Source: an uncultured Bacteroidota bacterium (GTDB lineage: Bacteria > Bacteroidota > Bacteroidia > Flavobacteriales > Flavobacteriaceae). Taken from it: DNA of 59,244 bases. Positions 9,712 through 19,936 of the stretch are shown here, in pieces (within the stretch, counting starts at the first letter, position 1; every line of letters starts with the position of its first letter). The stretch spans positions 1 to 59,244 of the forward strand of contig CACKBA010000004.1 of the NCBI GenBank assembly GCA_902598295.1, read 5' to 3'. Made by a program: the position numbers and the translations under genes. A model generated the notes under the pieces. That model searched no databases. It saw nothing but the letters and a program-made list of their open reading frames with translations, and was not told where the DNA came from.

Positions 9712-12549
9712 ATGAGGTTTTCAAACAGACACATTGGAATAGATAAAAAGAGTGAAAAAATCATGCTTGACTACATTGGTGTAAGTGATGTAGAAACACT
9801 TATAAAGGAAACAATCCCTTCAGAGATAAGACTAAAAAAGGACATAACTTTAGAAAAAGAGATGTCAGAGGCTCAATTTCTTGACCATATATACAAATTA
9901 TCACAAGAAAACAAGTATTTTAAAAATTACATTGGTAGAGGGTATCATGAATCTATACTACCGCCAGTTATTCAAAGGAATATTTTAGAAAATCCTGGGT
10001 GGTATACTGCTTACACGCCTTACCAAGCAGAGGTTGCACAAGGTAGGCTTGAAGCTCTCCTAAACTATCAAACTGTTATATGTGATTTGACAGGAATGGA
10101 ATTATCCAACGCATCATTATTAGATGAAGGAACCTCAGCAGCTGAAGCAATGACAATGCTTTTTTCAAATAGAACTAGAGAAAAAGTAAATAGCAACTGT
10201 AATAAATTTTTTGTCGCTGATGATATATTTGATCAAACACTTGACGTTTTGCTAACAAGAGCTGAACCACTAGGAATTGAAATTATCAAAAACAGTATTG
10301 ATAAAATTAATATTGATGAAGGTTTCTTTGGATGTTATGTTCAGTATACTGGAAAAAATGGTCAAATACACGATTTAAAATCCATATCTAAAATCTTGAG
10401 TAATTTTGATATAAAACTAGTAGTTGGAGCTGATTTACTTTCTCTTTGCATTTTAGAAAAACCCTCCCTTTTTAATTGCGATGTAGTTGTTGGCACTTCT
10501 CAAAGGTTTGGAATTCCTCTTGGTTATGGCGGTCCTCACGCCGGTTACTTTGCTACTAAAAAACAATACAAAAGGTCAATTCCTGGGAGAATAATAGGTA
10601 TTTCAAAAGACAGAGATGGAACCAGGGCATTGAGAATGGCTTTGCAAACACGAGAGCAACATATTAAAAGAGAAAGAGCAACATCAAACATATGTACAGC
10701 ACAAGTATTATTAGCAGTAATGGCAGGTATGTATGCAGTTTATCATGGTCCAGATGGGTTGAAGAAAATTGGAAAAAAAATAAATGACTTAACTAAAATT
10801 CTTTATTCCAATTTAAATATTTTAGGAATTAAAGTAATTAACAATAGTTTTTTTGATACTATTCATCTGAAGATTGAAACTGATAAAATTAAGCCAATAG
10901 CAGAAAAAAATAAATTAAATTTTAATTATATAAATGAAAGTGAAATTTCAATTTCAATTAATGAATCCACTGAGCTAAATGATGTTAAGCAAATCATTGA
11001 ACTTATATGTCAATCAACAGGTAAAGATTTTTGTTTTGAATCCAAAATTGATTTTGAATCAATTCCAAAAAATTTTTGTAGGAAATCGGAATTTTTAAAA
11101 GGAAAAGTATTCAACAAGTATCGATCAGAAACTTCAATGATGAGGTACATTAAGTCACTAGAAAGAAAAGACTTATCATTAAACCACTCCATGATTGCTT
11201 TGGGTTCATGTACAATGAAATTAAATGCTGCTGCCGAAATGCTCCCACTTAGTTGGAAAAGATGGAATAATATTCACCCCTTTGCACCCATTAGTCAAAC
11301 AAATGGATACCAAATCGTTCTCAACAAACTTGAAAAACAATTAAATGAAATTACAGGTTTTCATGCAACCTCCCTTCAACCAAACTCTGGAGCTCAAGGT
11401 GAATACGCTGGATTGATGGTTATAAGGTCATATTTTAAAAGCATAAATCAAACTAATAGAAACATATGTATTATACCTTCATCAGCACATGGTACTAATC
11501 CTGCCTCGGCTGTAATGGCAGGAATGAAAGTTGTAGTTGTTGGTACTGACAAATATGGAAATATCAACGAAGATGAATTGAAACTAAAAGCTGAGGAGCA
11601 TAGTAATGATTTAGCTGCACTCATGATTACTTATCCTTCAACTCATGGTGTTTTTGAGTCCTCAATTAAAAGAATAACAGAAATAATTCATAAAAATGGT
11701 GGACAAGTCTACATGGACGGTGCAAATATGAACGCGCAGGTTGGATTAACAAATCCCTATCAAATTGGAGCTGATGTTTGCCACCTAAATTTGCACAAGA
11801 CCTTTGCAATACCTCATGGTGGTGGTGGACCTGGAGTTGGTCCAATATGTGTAAGAGAGCATTTGAGTGATTTTTTACCTCAAACTAATAGATTAAAGCA
11901 CAAACAGTTTTCCGTAAAGGCAATATCTTCTGCACCATGGGGATCAGCGATGGCTTGTCTGATTTCCTATGCTTACATCTGTATGATGGGTTCGAAAGGA
12001 CTTAAAAGAGCAACAGAAATTGCAATATTAAATGCCAATTACATAAAGAAAAGAATTGAAAAAGATTATGAAATTTTATACGCTGGGGAATTGGGGCGGT
12101 CTGCTCACGAAATGATAATTGATTGCAGAACTTATAAAGAAGAATTTGGTATCGGTGTCATGGATATTGCTAAAAGACTTATAGACTATGGATTTCATGC
12201 CCCCACTGTCTCATTCCCAGTTCCTGGAACGATGATGATTGAACCCACTGAAAGTGAAAATCTAGATGAAATTGATAGGTTTTGTGATGCACTTATTTCA
12301 ATTAAGGCAGAAATAATTATGTGCTCAAAAGATGATGCTCAAAATATCTTAAAAAATTCTCCTCACACTTTAGAAACCCTGACAAGTGAGGTGTGGAATC
12401 ACAATTACAGTAGAAAAGAAGCAGCTTACCCATTACCTTACTTAGAAAGTAATAAATTTTGGCCAAGTGTGACAAGAATAGATGATGCATTCGGTGATAG
12501 GAATTTAATATGTACTTGTAATCCAATTGAAGATTATATTGAATCTTAA
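9712..12549 (+). CDS. gcvP: Glycine dehydrogenase (decarboxylating), P protein
   Basis: 945 residues, the fused single-chain P protein with both GcvP1-like (1-440) and GcvP2-like (about 460-945) halves. The N-terminus RFSNRHIG and the segment YTPYQAEVAQGRLEALLNYQ are typical. The pyridoxal-phosphate lysine is Lys696 in HLNLHKTFAIPHGGGGPG. It decarboxylates glycine and passes the aminomethyl group to lipoyl GcvH. The other cleavage genes (gcvT, gcvH) are not in the window. The 89-bp gap before it is too short for a tandem glycine riboswitch, and none was seen. Confidence 0.98.
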   Translation: MRFSNRHIGIDKKSEKIMLDYIGVSDVETLIKETIPSEIRLKKDITLEKEMSEAQFLDHIYKLSQENKYFKNYIGRGYHESILPPVIQRNILENPGWYTAYTPYQAEVAQGRLEALLNYQTVICDLTGMELSNASLLDEGTSAAEAMTMLFSNRTREKVNSNCNKFFVADDIFDQTLDVLLTRAEPLGIEIIKNSIDKINIDEGFFGCYVQYTGKNGQIHDLKSISKILSNFDIKLVVGADLLSLCILEKPSLFNCDVVVGTSQRFGIPLGYGGPHAGYFATKKQYKRSIPGRIIGISKDRDGTRALRMALQTREQHIKRERATSNICTAQVLLAVMAGMYAVYHGPDGLKKIGKKINDLTKILYSNLNILGIKVINNSFFDTIHLKIETDKIKPIAEKNKLNFNYINESEISISINESTELNDVKQIIELICQSTGKDFCFESKIDFESIPKNFCRKSEFLKGKVFNKYRSETSMMRYIKSLERKDLSLNHSMIALGSCTMKLNAAAEMLPLSWKRWNNIHPFAPISQTNGYQIVLNKLEKQLNEITGFHATSLQPNSGAQGEYAGLMVIRSYFKSINQTNRNICIIPSSAHGTNPASAVMAGMKVVVVGTDKYGNINEDELKLKAEEHSNDLAALMITYPSTHGVFESSIKRITEIIHKNGGQVYMDGANMNAQVGLTNPYQIGADVCHLNLHKTFAIPHGGGGPGVGPICVREHLSDFLPQTNRLKHKQFSVKAISSAPWGSAMACLISYAYICMMGSKGLKRATEIAILNANYIKKRIEKDYEILYAGELGRSAHEMIIDCRTYKEEFGIGVMDIAKRLIDYGFHAPTVSFPVPGTMMIEPTESENLDEIDRFCDALISIKAEIIMCSKDDAQNILKNSPHTLETLTSEVWNHNYSRKEAAYPLPYLESNKFWPSVTRIDDAFGDRNLICTCNPIEDYIES

Positions 12550-12579
12550 TTTATTTAATACTTTTACAAAAATTATTTT

Positions 12580-13638
12580 ATGTCAATAAAAATCTCTGGA
12601 ACTGGATCTTTTATCCCGCAAAATATAATTAAAAATGATTCTTTTCTAGATTCGGAATTTTTTGATAAAAATGGTGAACCTTACCCTAATACAAACAAAG
12701 ATATTATTGACAAGTTTGAATCAATTACGGGTATTAAAGAACGAAGGTATGCTGATAAAAACCATAATACCTCAGATTTGGCAACTTTTGCCTCAATCGA
12801 AGCTATCAAGGATGCTGGAATTGATAAAGAAGAAATCGACTACATAATTGTAGCTCATAACTTTGGAGAAATTGATTATAAGACCAACCAATATATAGCT
12901 CTTCCCTCAGTTGCTACACTTGTTAAACATAAACTCGAAATTAGTAACGAAAATTGTGTTGCATATGATATAATATTTGGTTGTCCAGGTTGGGTTGAAG
13001 GAATAATTCAAGCAAAAGCATTTATAAAATCTGGAATGGCAAAAAAATGCCTAGTTATTGGCGCTGATACTCTATCCAGAACTGTGGATAAAAATGATAG
13101 AGATTCGTTAATATTTGCTGATGGAGCAGGGGCTGCAATTGTTGAAAAAAGCAATGATGAGGGTGGAATATTATCTCACAACACAATAACAAAAGCTGGA
13201 AAAGAAGCACTATACTTATTCTGTGAAAACTCTTACAGTCCAAAAATTAATTCAGAAACAAAGTTTATTAAGATGAATGGAAGAAAAGTTTATGAATTTG
13301 CAATCTCTACCATTCCTTCAGCTATTAAATCCTGCATTGAAGATAGTGGTAAGGATATAGATGATATTAAAAAAATATTTTTACATCAAGCAAACGAAAA
13401 ACTTGACGAAGCAGTATTAAAATACTTTTATAAACTTTATGATAGACCTATCCCGGAAAATATTATGCCTATAAGTGTTGATGTATTAGGCAACACATCC
13501 GTTGCTACAATACCTACACTTTATGATATTGTATTAAAGAAAAACTTTAAAGGACATAAACTTAGCAAAGGTGACACAATTGTTTTTGCAAGTGTAGGCG
13601 CTGGAATGAATGTCAATGCAATCACCTACCAAATTTAA
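12580..13638 (+). CDS. Beta-ketoacyl-ACP synthase III family protein (FabH-like)
   Basis: 352 residues with a thiolase fold. The full KAS III triad is present: Cys135 (FGCPGWVEG), His269 (LHQANEKLDEA) and Asn305 (GNTSVATIP). It starts IKISGTGSFIPQNIIKN. KAS III enzymes condense an acyl-CoA with malonyl-ACP. This longer flavobacterial form, with an insert near residues 28-60, is a paralogue of housekeeping FabH, so the product may be a special lipid. It is followed after two bases by the MlaE-like permease, suggesting a role in envelope lipids. The exact reaction is not readable. Confidence 0.85.
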   Translation: MSIKISGTGSFIPQNIIKNDSFLDSEFFDKNGEPYPNTNKDIIDKFESITGIKERRYADKNHNTSDLATFASIEAIKDAGIDKEEIDYIIVAHNFGEIDYKTNQYIALPSVATLVKHKLEISNENCVAYDIIFGCPGWVEGIIQAKAFIKSGMAKKCLVIGADTLSRTVDKNDRDSLIFADGAGAAIVEKSNDEGGILSHNTITKAGKEALYLFCENSYSPKINSETKFIKMNGRKVYEFAISTIPSAIKSCIEDSGKDIDDIKKIFLHQANEKLDEAVLKYFYKLYDRPIPENIMPISVDVLGNTSVATIPTLYDIVLKKNFKGHKLSKGDTIVFASVGAGMNVNAITYQI

Positions 13639-13640
13639 AT

Positions 13641-14375
13641 ATGAAATACCTGAGAGATATTGGAAAATATTTTTTGATGGTAAAGTTGTCTTTTAAAAAG
13701 CCTTGCAAAAAAAATATACTTTACAAGTTAGTTTTTAAAGAAATCAATGATTTAGTCTTAGATTCCATACCCATTGTATCAATATTATCATTTTTCATTG
13801 GAGGAGTTGTTTCAATACAGATGGCGCTCAACTTAGAGAGTCCGCTGTTGTCAAAGACCTTGATTGGTTTTGCAACTAGACAGTCTGTAATTCTCGAGTT
13901 TGCTCCAACATTTATATCAATCATTATGGCTGGCAAAGTGGGTTCCTTCATCACATCAAGTATAGGTACTATGAGAGTTACAGAACAGATTGATGCTCTT
14001 GAAGTTATGGGAATTAATTCGCTTAATTATCTAGTGTTTCCCAAAATCATTGCCATGTTGATGTACCCATTTATTATTACTTTTTCCATGTTTTTAGGTT
14101 TATTGGGAGGTCTTCTTGCTATGACACTAACTGGTGTACCAAGTGAAGCTTACATACAAGGAATTCAGATGGATTTTGATATATTTCATGTAACATATTC
14201 ATATATAAAAACTTTAGTTTTTTCTTTTATCTTGGCAACTGTACCTGCATTTCACGGGTTTTATATGAAGGGTGGAGCTTTGGATGTTGGTAAAGCAAGT
14301 ACACAATCATTTTATTGGACCTCAATCATAATAATAATTGTAAATTATATTATAACTCAACTTCTACTTTCATAA
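13641..14375 (+). CDS. MlaE-family ABC transporter permease
   Basis: 244 residues, all membrane. The family motif EQIDALEVMGINSLNYLVFP is present near residue 115, with hydrophobic segments around 45-75, 85-110, 140-170, 185-215 and 225-244. MlaE forms the inner-membrane channel of the Mla phospholipid transporter that maintains outer-membrane asymmetry. The stop TAA shares one base with the ATG of the ATPase gene. No MCE (MlaD) gene is in the window. Confidence 0.9.
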   Translation: MKYLRDIGKYFLMVKLSFKKPCKKNILYKLVFKEINDLVLDSIPIVSILSFFIGGVVSIQMALNLESPLLSKTLIGFATRQSVILEFAPTFISIIMAGKVGSFITSSIGTMRVTEQIDALEVMGINSLNYLVFPKIIAMLMYPFIITFSMFLGLLGGLLAMTLTGVPSEAYIQGIQMDFDIFHVTYSYIKTLVFSFILATVPAFHGFYMKGGALDVGKASTQSFYWTSIIIIIVNYIITQLLLS

Positions 14376-15136
14376 TGATAGAAATAAAAAACATATTCAA
14401 ATCCTTTGGAAAAAGCGAAGTAATTCATGATGTATCCGCAAGATTTGAGAGAGGTAAAACAAATTTAATAATAGGACAGAGTGGTTCTGGTAAAACTGTT
14501 TTGTTAAAATGTTTACTTGGTCTCTACTCAATTAATCAAGGAGAATTGATTTACGATAATGTTTATTCATCTGAAATGAATGATGAGGAAAAAGTTAATA
14601 TAAAGAAAGAGATGGGTATGGTATTTCAGGGCAGTGCCCTTTTTGACTCTTTAACTGTATTGGAAAATGTTAGATTTCCACTTGACATGTTAACAAAATA
14701 TTCTGAAAAAAAGAAAAATAAAATTGCATTAAAGTTTATTGATAGGGTAAATTTAAATGATGCCATTAATAAATTACCTTCTGAAATCTCGGGTGGTATG
14801 CAAAAAAGAGTTGGAATTGCAAGAGCGATTGTTTTGAATCCAAAATATTTATTTTGTGACGAACCCAACTCAGGACTAGACCCAAAAACTGCAATAGTAA
14901 TTGATAATCTAATCCAGGAAATTACCAAAGAATACAATATAACAACTGTGATAAATTCTCACGACATGAACTCTGTAATTGAGATTGGTGAAAATATCAT
15001 TTTTTTGAAAGAAGGAGTAAAATTATGGCAAGGAAACAATAAAGAAATCCTAGATTCTAAAAATATTGAAGTTGAGGATTTTGTTTATTCATCTGAACTG
15101 GTTAAGAAACTGAAAAAAACTAATTATTCTGGATAA
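14375..15136 (+). CDS. MlaF-family ABC transporter ATP-binding protein
   Basis: 253 residues from the ATG at 14375; a longer in-frame reading from 14315 lies inside the permease gene and is unlikely. Walker A GQSGSGKT, Q-loop (VFQGSALFDSLTV), signature ISGGMQKRVGIARA, Walker B YLFCDEPNSGLDP and the switch His (INSHDMNSV) are intact. It powers the MlaE-like permease next to it. The 3' end overlaps the convergent DUF389 gene by 17 bp. Confidence 0.93.
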   Translation: MIEIKNIFKSFGKSEVIHDVSARFERGKTNLIIGQSGSGKTVLLKCLLGLYSINQGELIYDNVYSSEMNDEEKVNIKKEMGMVFQGSALFDSLTVLENVRFPLDMLTKYSEKKKNKIALKFIDRVNLNDAINKLPSEISGGMQKRVGIARAIVLNPKYLFCDEPNSGLDPKTAIVIDNLIQEITKEYNITTVINSHDMNSVIEIGENIIFLKEGVKLWQGNNKEILDSKNIEVEDFVYSSELVKKLKKTNYSG

Positions 15137-16553
15137 TTTCAATAGTTTTTGATTTAAACTTTAAACCTATCCAGTTTCTGATACTTTGATTGAGTTGCAA
15201 TTTACTATTATCATCGATCATTTCCGACCATAATACTGATACAACAATAACAGTATCAATTTTTTGAAAATCAGTTCGAATTGATTCGGAAATTTCAAAT
15301 GAATTTAGATCTGGATAAATTAGTTTTGCTTCATTAATTATTGAACTTAACAATAACTTTTCTTTACTTAAAATCCTCAATTTATTAATTTCTTTATTTA
15401 AGTTTTCAATTTCATTTTTTTTCAGGGCAATATCAATGGAATCTCTAGATCTAAGCTCCTTTAAAAAAGTGTTATTTAAAGTATATGAGTCCTCAATTTC
15501 TTGTTGAACAAAGAGGATTTTTGTTGATTTAAGTTCCTCATTAGTCTTAATTTTTTTATCTAATAAATCCATGATTTCCTTTGAAATTGGTTTTTGACCA
15601 AATGTATTGATTGTTATTTGTGATTCTCCACCATTATAATCTATTATTGCAGATTTACTTAAATAGTCACCATTTGGTAATCCAACTAGTTCAGAATCTA
15701 AAAAACTTTTAGCTTCGATTTCAAATTTTGATTCATCCATAACATCAATAAATTCAAAAACAGCAACGAGGGCAAATGATGCAGCAATTAGAGTAACTGC
15801 TCTATTTACAAATTTTCTTCGTTTTGAGTTTGCATAAACTTTCAATGGAAAACCTAGAACTTTGAGCACAATATATGTGGCAACAATTATATATAGAGTA
15901 TTGATTAAAAATAGGAGAAATGCACCCGAGGCATTGGGTAAATTATTTTCTGCTAGATAATACCCAACAGTACACAATGGTGGCATCAGTGCAGTTGCAA
16001 TTGCAACTCCAAAAATTGCGGAACTTATGTTTTCTTTTTTGGTTTTAGCAATAATTAGAGCTAACCCACCACAAAAGGCAATCAATACATCTCTAATATC
16101 TGGACTGGTTCTAGAAAGCAATTCGGAGGTCTCATCATCAATTGGAATCAAAACAAAAAATATGTAAGCAGTTGCAATACTCAAAAAAACCATCACAAGC
16201 ATATTGATTAGTGAATTTTTCAATGTGTCAAAGTCATTTATAGAAATGGAAAGACCTAACCCTAAAATTGGCCCTAAAAGTGGTGAAATTAACATTGCTC
16301 CAATTACAACAGCTGTGGAATCTGCATTCAAACCTACGGATGCAATTAAAATTGAACAAATAAGAATCCATGCTGTGGTTCCACGCATAGAAATGTCATT
16401 TTTAATTGAATTAATTGTTGCATTTTTATCTACATCTTTATTAAATCTAAAAACACTTTGAATAAATATTAGTAAACCATTAAAAAGACCCGAGGCATTT
16501 TTTTTAATGTCTTGTTCTACATTTTCATCTTGAAAATCAAATTTGGTTTCCAA
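15120..16553 (-). CDS. DUF389 / TIGR00341-type membrane protein
   Basis: 477 residues. Residues about 55-245 hold six or so membrane segments with the family hallmark ADSTAVVIGAMLISP, followed by GPILGLGLSI. The C-terminal third is soluble and contains a charged coiled-coil stretch (about 370-400, ALKKNEIENLNKEINKLRIL). Function of the family is unknown; a transport or sensor role in the inner membrane is a guess. It is the last gene of the unit that begins with pdhA, two bases after the nucleotidyltransferase gene. Confidence 0.85.
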   Translation of the reverse strand: METKFDFQDENVEQDIKKNASGLFNGLLIFIQSVFRFNKDVDKNATINSIKNDISMRGTTAWILICSILIASVGLNADSTAVVIGAMLISPLLGPILGLGLSISINDFDTLKNSLINMLVMVFLSIATAYIFFVLIPIDDETSELLSRTSPDIRDVLIAFCGGLALIIAKTKKENISSAIFGVAIATALMPPLCTVGYYLAENNLPNASGAFLLFLINTLYIIVATYIVLKVLGFPLKVYANSKRRKFVNRAVTLIAASFALVAVFEFIDVMDESKFEIEAKSFLDSELVGLPNGDYLSKSAIIDYNGGESQITINTFGQKPISKEIMDLLDKKIKTNEELKSTKILFVQQEIEDSYTLNNTFLKELRSRDSIDIALKKNEIENLNKEINKLRILSKEKLLLSSIINEAKLIYPDLNSFEISESIRTDFQKIDTVIVVSVLWSEMIDDNSKLQLNQSIRNWIGLKFKSKTIEIIQNN

Positions 16554-16555
16554 TC

Positions 16556-16963
16556 TTATTTAATTTCTTTAATTCCTGTTAAAACAGATGAACTTCTGAT
16601 CTTATCACCCAACCCATCAATAATTTCGATACCATACATACTACATACTCTAGACTCAGGGATTTCATGATTTTTTCTATCCCCACCATTTGCAAAAATC
16701 GATGGCTTTAACTTTTCTAGGGATTCACATACAGTTTTATCGGTGTCAATCGAAAGAAAAACTTCATCAACAGATTTTAAATTTTTGATGATTTCTACTC
16801 TGTCATTTTCATCCATAAAAAACTTACCTTTTTTCAATTTACATTGTAAGTTATTGTTTACAATTACAACTAAATAATCACCCATTTTCTTGGCTTTATT
16901 TATGTATTCAATATGTCCAACGTGAAGTGGATCAAAATATCCGCTGATACATACTTTTTTCAT
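16556..16963 (-). CDS. Cytidylyltransferase-like nucleotidyltransferase (TagD/RfaE2 type)
   Basis: 135 residues, a single nucleotidyltransferase domain. It starts VCISGYFDPLHVGHIEYI with the HxGH motif; DRVEIIKNLKSVDEV and FANGGDRKN follow, and RSSSVL stands where the family has ISSTxI. Members transfer CMP or AMP to small phosphorylated alcohols or sugars; the RfaE2 type activates heptose phosphate for LPS. The substrate is not readable. It overlaps the SprT-like gene by 4 bp (ATGA). Confidence 0.85.
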   Translation of the reverse strand: MKKVCISGYFDPLHVGHIEYINKAKKMGDYLVVIVNNNLQCKLKKGKFFMDENDRVEIIKNLKSVDEVFLSIDTDKTVCESLEKLKPSIFANGGDRKNHEIPESRVCSMYGIEIIDGLGDKIRSSSVLTGIKEIK

Positions 16964-17550
16964 TTTTTCTCAACTTTTGCATGAGACACAAAAAGATAAC
17001 TCCTTTTGTTATCCATACACTTACAAAGATATCTTTTTCTTTTTTTTTCTATTTTTTTAAACTTTTTTCCTCTGTATGCAAATACAGAATTTGAGGGTAA
17101 TTCGTCAAGATATACCAAATCGTCATTTTGATTATCATATTTATCTAACTCCTTTGAAAGTTTAGAGTCATATGAGAAGGAAGACTTTGGATTATTCATA
17201 TGTTCCTTAAGCAAATTTAGTAGGTTTTCTGGGAAAATGTTTTTATTTAAAAATGGTTCTGTGATATTTTTAAACATTTTTTTCCATTTTATTCCATGAG
17301 GTTTAGCAAATTTATTTTCTTTATAGGTATAATGATGAGCAATTTCGTGAATCAAGGTCATTAAGAACCGATACTTGTTGTTGCATTTATTTACAGTTAT
17401 GATACAATTATCGTTTTTAAATTTTCTAAAATCACCGTGCTTTGTTATTCTTTGTTTAACAACTTTAATAGACAAATTTTCATTATCAATCAATCTCATT
17501 AAGCCCCTTACAGACATTTTTGGAATATAAGGACTAATAGGATGCACCAC
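16960..17550 (-). CDS. SprT-like zinc metallopeptidase domain protein
   Basis: 196 residues from a GTG at 17550 that shares one base with the dehydrogenase stop; an ATG at 17517 (MSVRGLMRLID) is an alternative. The SprT domain has HEIAHH (HExxH, about residue 69) and the third ligand in KPHGIKWKKMF. The C-terminal part ends YLCKCMDNKRSYLFVSHAKV, which keeps only a Cys-x-Cys pair, so a full zinc ribbon is absent. SprT proteins are poorly understood in bacteria; the eukaryotic relative Spartan cleaves DNA-protein crosslinks. Confidence 0.85.
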   Translation of the reverse strand: MVHPISPYIPKMSVRGLMRLIDNENLSIKVVKQRITKHGDFRKFKNDNCIITVNKCNNKYRFLMTLIHEIAHHYTYKENKFAKPHGIKWKKMFKNITEPFLNKNIFPENLLNLLKEHMNNPKSSFSYDSKLSKELDKYDNQNDDLVYLDELPSNSVFAYRGKKFKKIEKKRKRYLCKCMDNKRSYLFVSHAKVEKK

Positions 17551-18227
17551 TATGGGTTTGATTTTGAAATTGGGATAACCTTACCATTAAATAATTTTTT
17601 ACCATTAACTGAAAAATTATAAATGTACTCAGCCATTTCCAACGGACTAACCTCAGCTTCATAACCAGGAAATGCTTTTTCTAACATTTTTGTTTGTACA
17701 GAACCCAGACACAGAGAATTAAAACTTAAATCAGAATCTTTATATTCCTCAGATAAAACCTCAGTTAGCACATTTAAAGCACCTTTACTAGAGGAATAAG
17801 CCGTTAATCCTTTGAACTTGGATGAACCAATTAATCCTCCAATACTACTAATATTTACGATATGTGCATCTGAGGAAAAAAATTTAAAAAGGTTTTTAAT
17901 CAATTTTACAACACCAAACAGATTAACTTCATATATTTTCTTAAAGTCTTCTACTGTTATCTCTTTGAACGTTTTGTTTATTAATAGACCGGCGTTATTA
18001 ATTAAAATATCAATTTTTATTTTATTCATTTTACAATGATTTATAAATTTTTGATGATCACCATTACTTGTTATATCAAAAGACAAATGTTCTATGTTTT
18101 CTGATTTTATTTCATTAATATTTGACGATCTTGACAATGAAATAACCTTGAAGTTTTTTTCTGAAAAGATTTGTGCCAGTTTAAAACCAATTCCCGCACT
18201 TGTTCCAGTTATAATGACAGTTTTCAT
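17550..18227 (-). CDS. Short-chain dehydrogenase/reductase
   Basis: 225 residues with a Rossmann fold. Cofactor loop TGTSAGIGF at residues 7-15, NNAG near 88, the catalytic Ser in VNISSIGG and YSSSKGAL with Tyr and Lys near 145-149. The Ser at the end of strand 2 (SLSRSSN) favours NADP. Substrate unknown. Its start is adjacent to the pdhC stop (one shared base), so it is co-transcribed with the pyruvate dehydrogenase genes. Confidence 0.9.
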   Translation of the reverse strand: MKTVIITGTSAGIGFKLAQIFSEKNFKVISLSRSSNINEIKSENIEHLSFDITSNGDHQKFINHCKMNKIKIDILINNAGLLINKTFKEITVEDFKKIYEVNLFGVVKLIKNLFKFFSSDAHIVNISSIGGLIGSSKFKGLTAYSSSKGALNVLTEVLSEEYKDSDLSFNSLCLGSVQTKMLEKAFPGYEAEVSPLEMAEYIYNFSVNGKKLFNGKVIPISKSNP

Positions 18228-19936
18228 TATACCAAAATAGTTACAGGATTTTCTAAATAGCCCTTTAGTGTTTGTAAAAATAAAGATCCTGTTACTCCAT
18301 CAATTGTACGATGATCACAAGCAAGGGTTAATTTCATAGTATTACCAATGGTAATTTTATCATCAATGACAACTGGTTTTTTTATTATACTTCCAACAGA
18401 TAAAATAGCAGAGTTTGGTTGATTAATTATGGAAGTAAACTCATTTATTCCAAACATTCCTAAATTGGATATTGTAAATGTACTGCCCTCAATTTCATCT
18501 GGTCTTAACTTTTTGGACTTAGCTCTTACAGCAAAGTCTCTAACCATGCTGTTTATTGAATGTAATGATTCAGAGTCCGCAAATTTTATGACGGGTACTA
18601 CCAGACCGTCCTCTACTCCAACGGCAACTCCAATATGAATATGGTGATTTAATCTTGTTTTTTCGTCGTACCATTGAGAATTTACTTTTGGATGTTCCCT
18701 CAAAGCAATTGCACATGCCTTAATCACTATATCATTGAATGAAATTTTTGTATTTGGAATAGAGTTATACTGTTCTCTAAAGGCAATAGCATTATCCATA
18801 TTAAACTCAACACTTAAGTAATAGTGTGGTGCAGAAAATTTTGATTGACTTAACCTTTTTGCAATCGCTTTTCTCATGGAATTATTATCTATCTCATCGT
18901 AAGATTCAGATTTAGTGATATTAGTTGGAGGTTTAGTTGTAGGAGAAATTGGAGGCACATCAATCTCTGCATCTTGATCAGTTTTTGGTTTTTCAATTGA
19001 TGATAAAGCAATGTTATCTAAATCACTTTTAACAATTCTTCCATTGTCGCCTGAACCAACAACTGTACTTAGGTCAATATTTTTTTCAGCAGCGATTTTT
19101 TTAGCCAATGGAGATGCAAAAACTCGTTTGTCAGAGTTAGGAACATTTTCAACTAAGGATTTAGTCTCATCTGTTTTATCAGTGAAAGTATCTGAATCAA
19201 TTTTTTCATCAGAATTTGTTAATTCTGGTTCAGAACTATAATTGGCTAATGCTTCTTCCACACTAATATCAGCAGAGGAAATTATAGCAATAAGTTCATC
19301 TACATTAACAGTTTCTCCCTCAATAACTCCGATATGAATTAATTTACCGTCATGGAAGGACTCAAATTCCATGGTAGCTTTATCGGTTTCTATTTCTGCC
19401 AAAATATCTCCCTCTTTTACTTCGTCACCAACTTTCTTCAACCACGATGAAATAGTACCCTCTTCCATGGTGTCACTCAATCTGGGCATAGTAATATATT
19501 CAACTTTGGAAAAATCTGCATCACTGTTTTGATTTGTGGGAGTAAAATCTTCAATTACCCCTTCGGGTTTTTGCTCTTCAGTTGGAATAAGCACTGGTTC
19601 AAGATTTTCAGATTCTTCTTGCTCATTGATTTGATCTACTAAATCAAGTTGCTTGGGTTCATCAATTGAATTGGTTAAATATTGCGAAATGTCCTCTCCC
19701 TCATCACCAATAATGCAAAGAAGTGAATCGACTTCAGCCGTAACACCTTCCTCAAGCTCAATGTGTAGCAAAGTCCCATCAAAAAATGATTCAAACTCCA
19801 TTGTTGCTTTGTCAGTTTCTATCTCAGCCAAAATATCACCCTCACTGACCTTATCTCCGACTTTTTTTAACCATTGAGAGACTACTCCCTCCTCCATAGT
19901 ATCACTAAGCCTTGGCATTTTAATTACTTCCGCCAT
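18227..19936 (-). CDS. pdhC: Pyruvate dehydrogenase E2, dihydrolipoamide acetyltransferase
   Basis: 569 residues. Two lipoyl domains (about 1-80 and 145-225), each with the lipoylated Lys in EIETDKATMEFES. A Pro/Glu/Asp-rich linker leads to the E1/E3-binding domain (VFASPLAKKIAAEKNI, about 275-310) and the acetyltransferase domain with the catalytic His and Asp in ACDHRTIDGVTG near the end. It moves acetyl groups from E1 to CoA. It follows pdhA with no gap. Confidence 0.96.
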   Translation of the reverse strand: MAEVIKMPRLSDTMEEGVVSQWLKKVGDKVSEGDILAEIETDKATMEFESFFDGTLLHIELEEGVTAEVDSLLCIIGDEGEDISQYLTNSIDEPKQLDLVDQINEQEESENLEPVLIPTEEQKPEGVIEDFTPTNQNSDADFSKVEYITMPRLSDTMEEGTISSWLKKVGDEVKEGDILAEIETDKATMEFESFHDGKLIHIGVIEGETVNVDELIAIISSADISVEEALANYSSEPELTNSDEKIDSDTFTDKTDETKSLVENVPNSDKRVFASPLAKKIAAEKNIDLSTVVGSGDNGRIVKSDLDNIALSSIEKPKTDQDAEIDVPPISPTTKPPTNITKSESYDEIDNNSMRKAIAKRLSQSKFSAPHYYLSVEFNMDNAIAFREQYNSIPNTKISFNDIVIKACAIALREHPKVNSQWYDEKTRLNHHIHIGVAVGVEDGLVVPVIKFADSESLHSINSMVRDFAVRAKSKKLRPDEIEGSTFTISNLGMFGINEFTSIINQPNSAILSVGSIIKKPVVIDDKITIGNTMKLTLACDHRTIDGVTGSLFLQTLKGYLENPVTILV

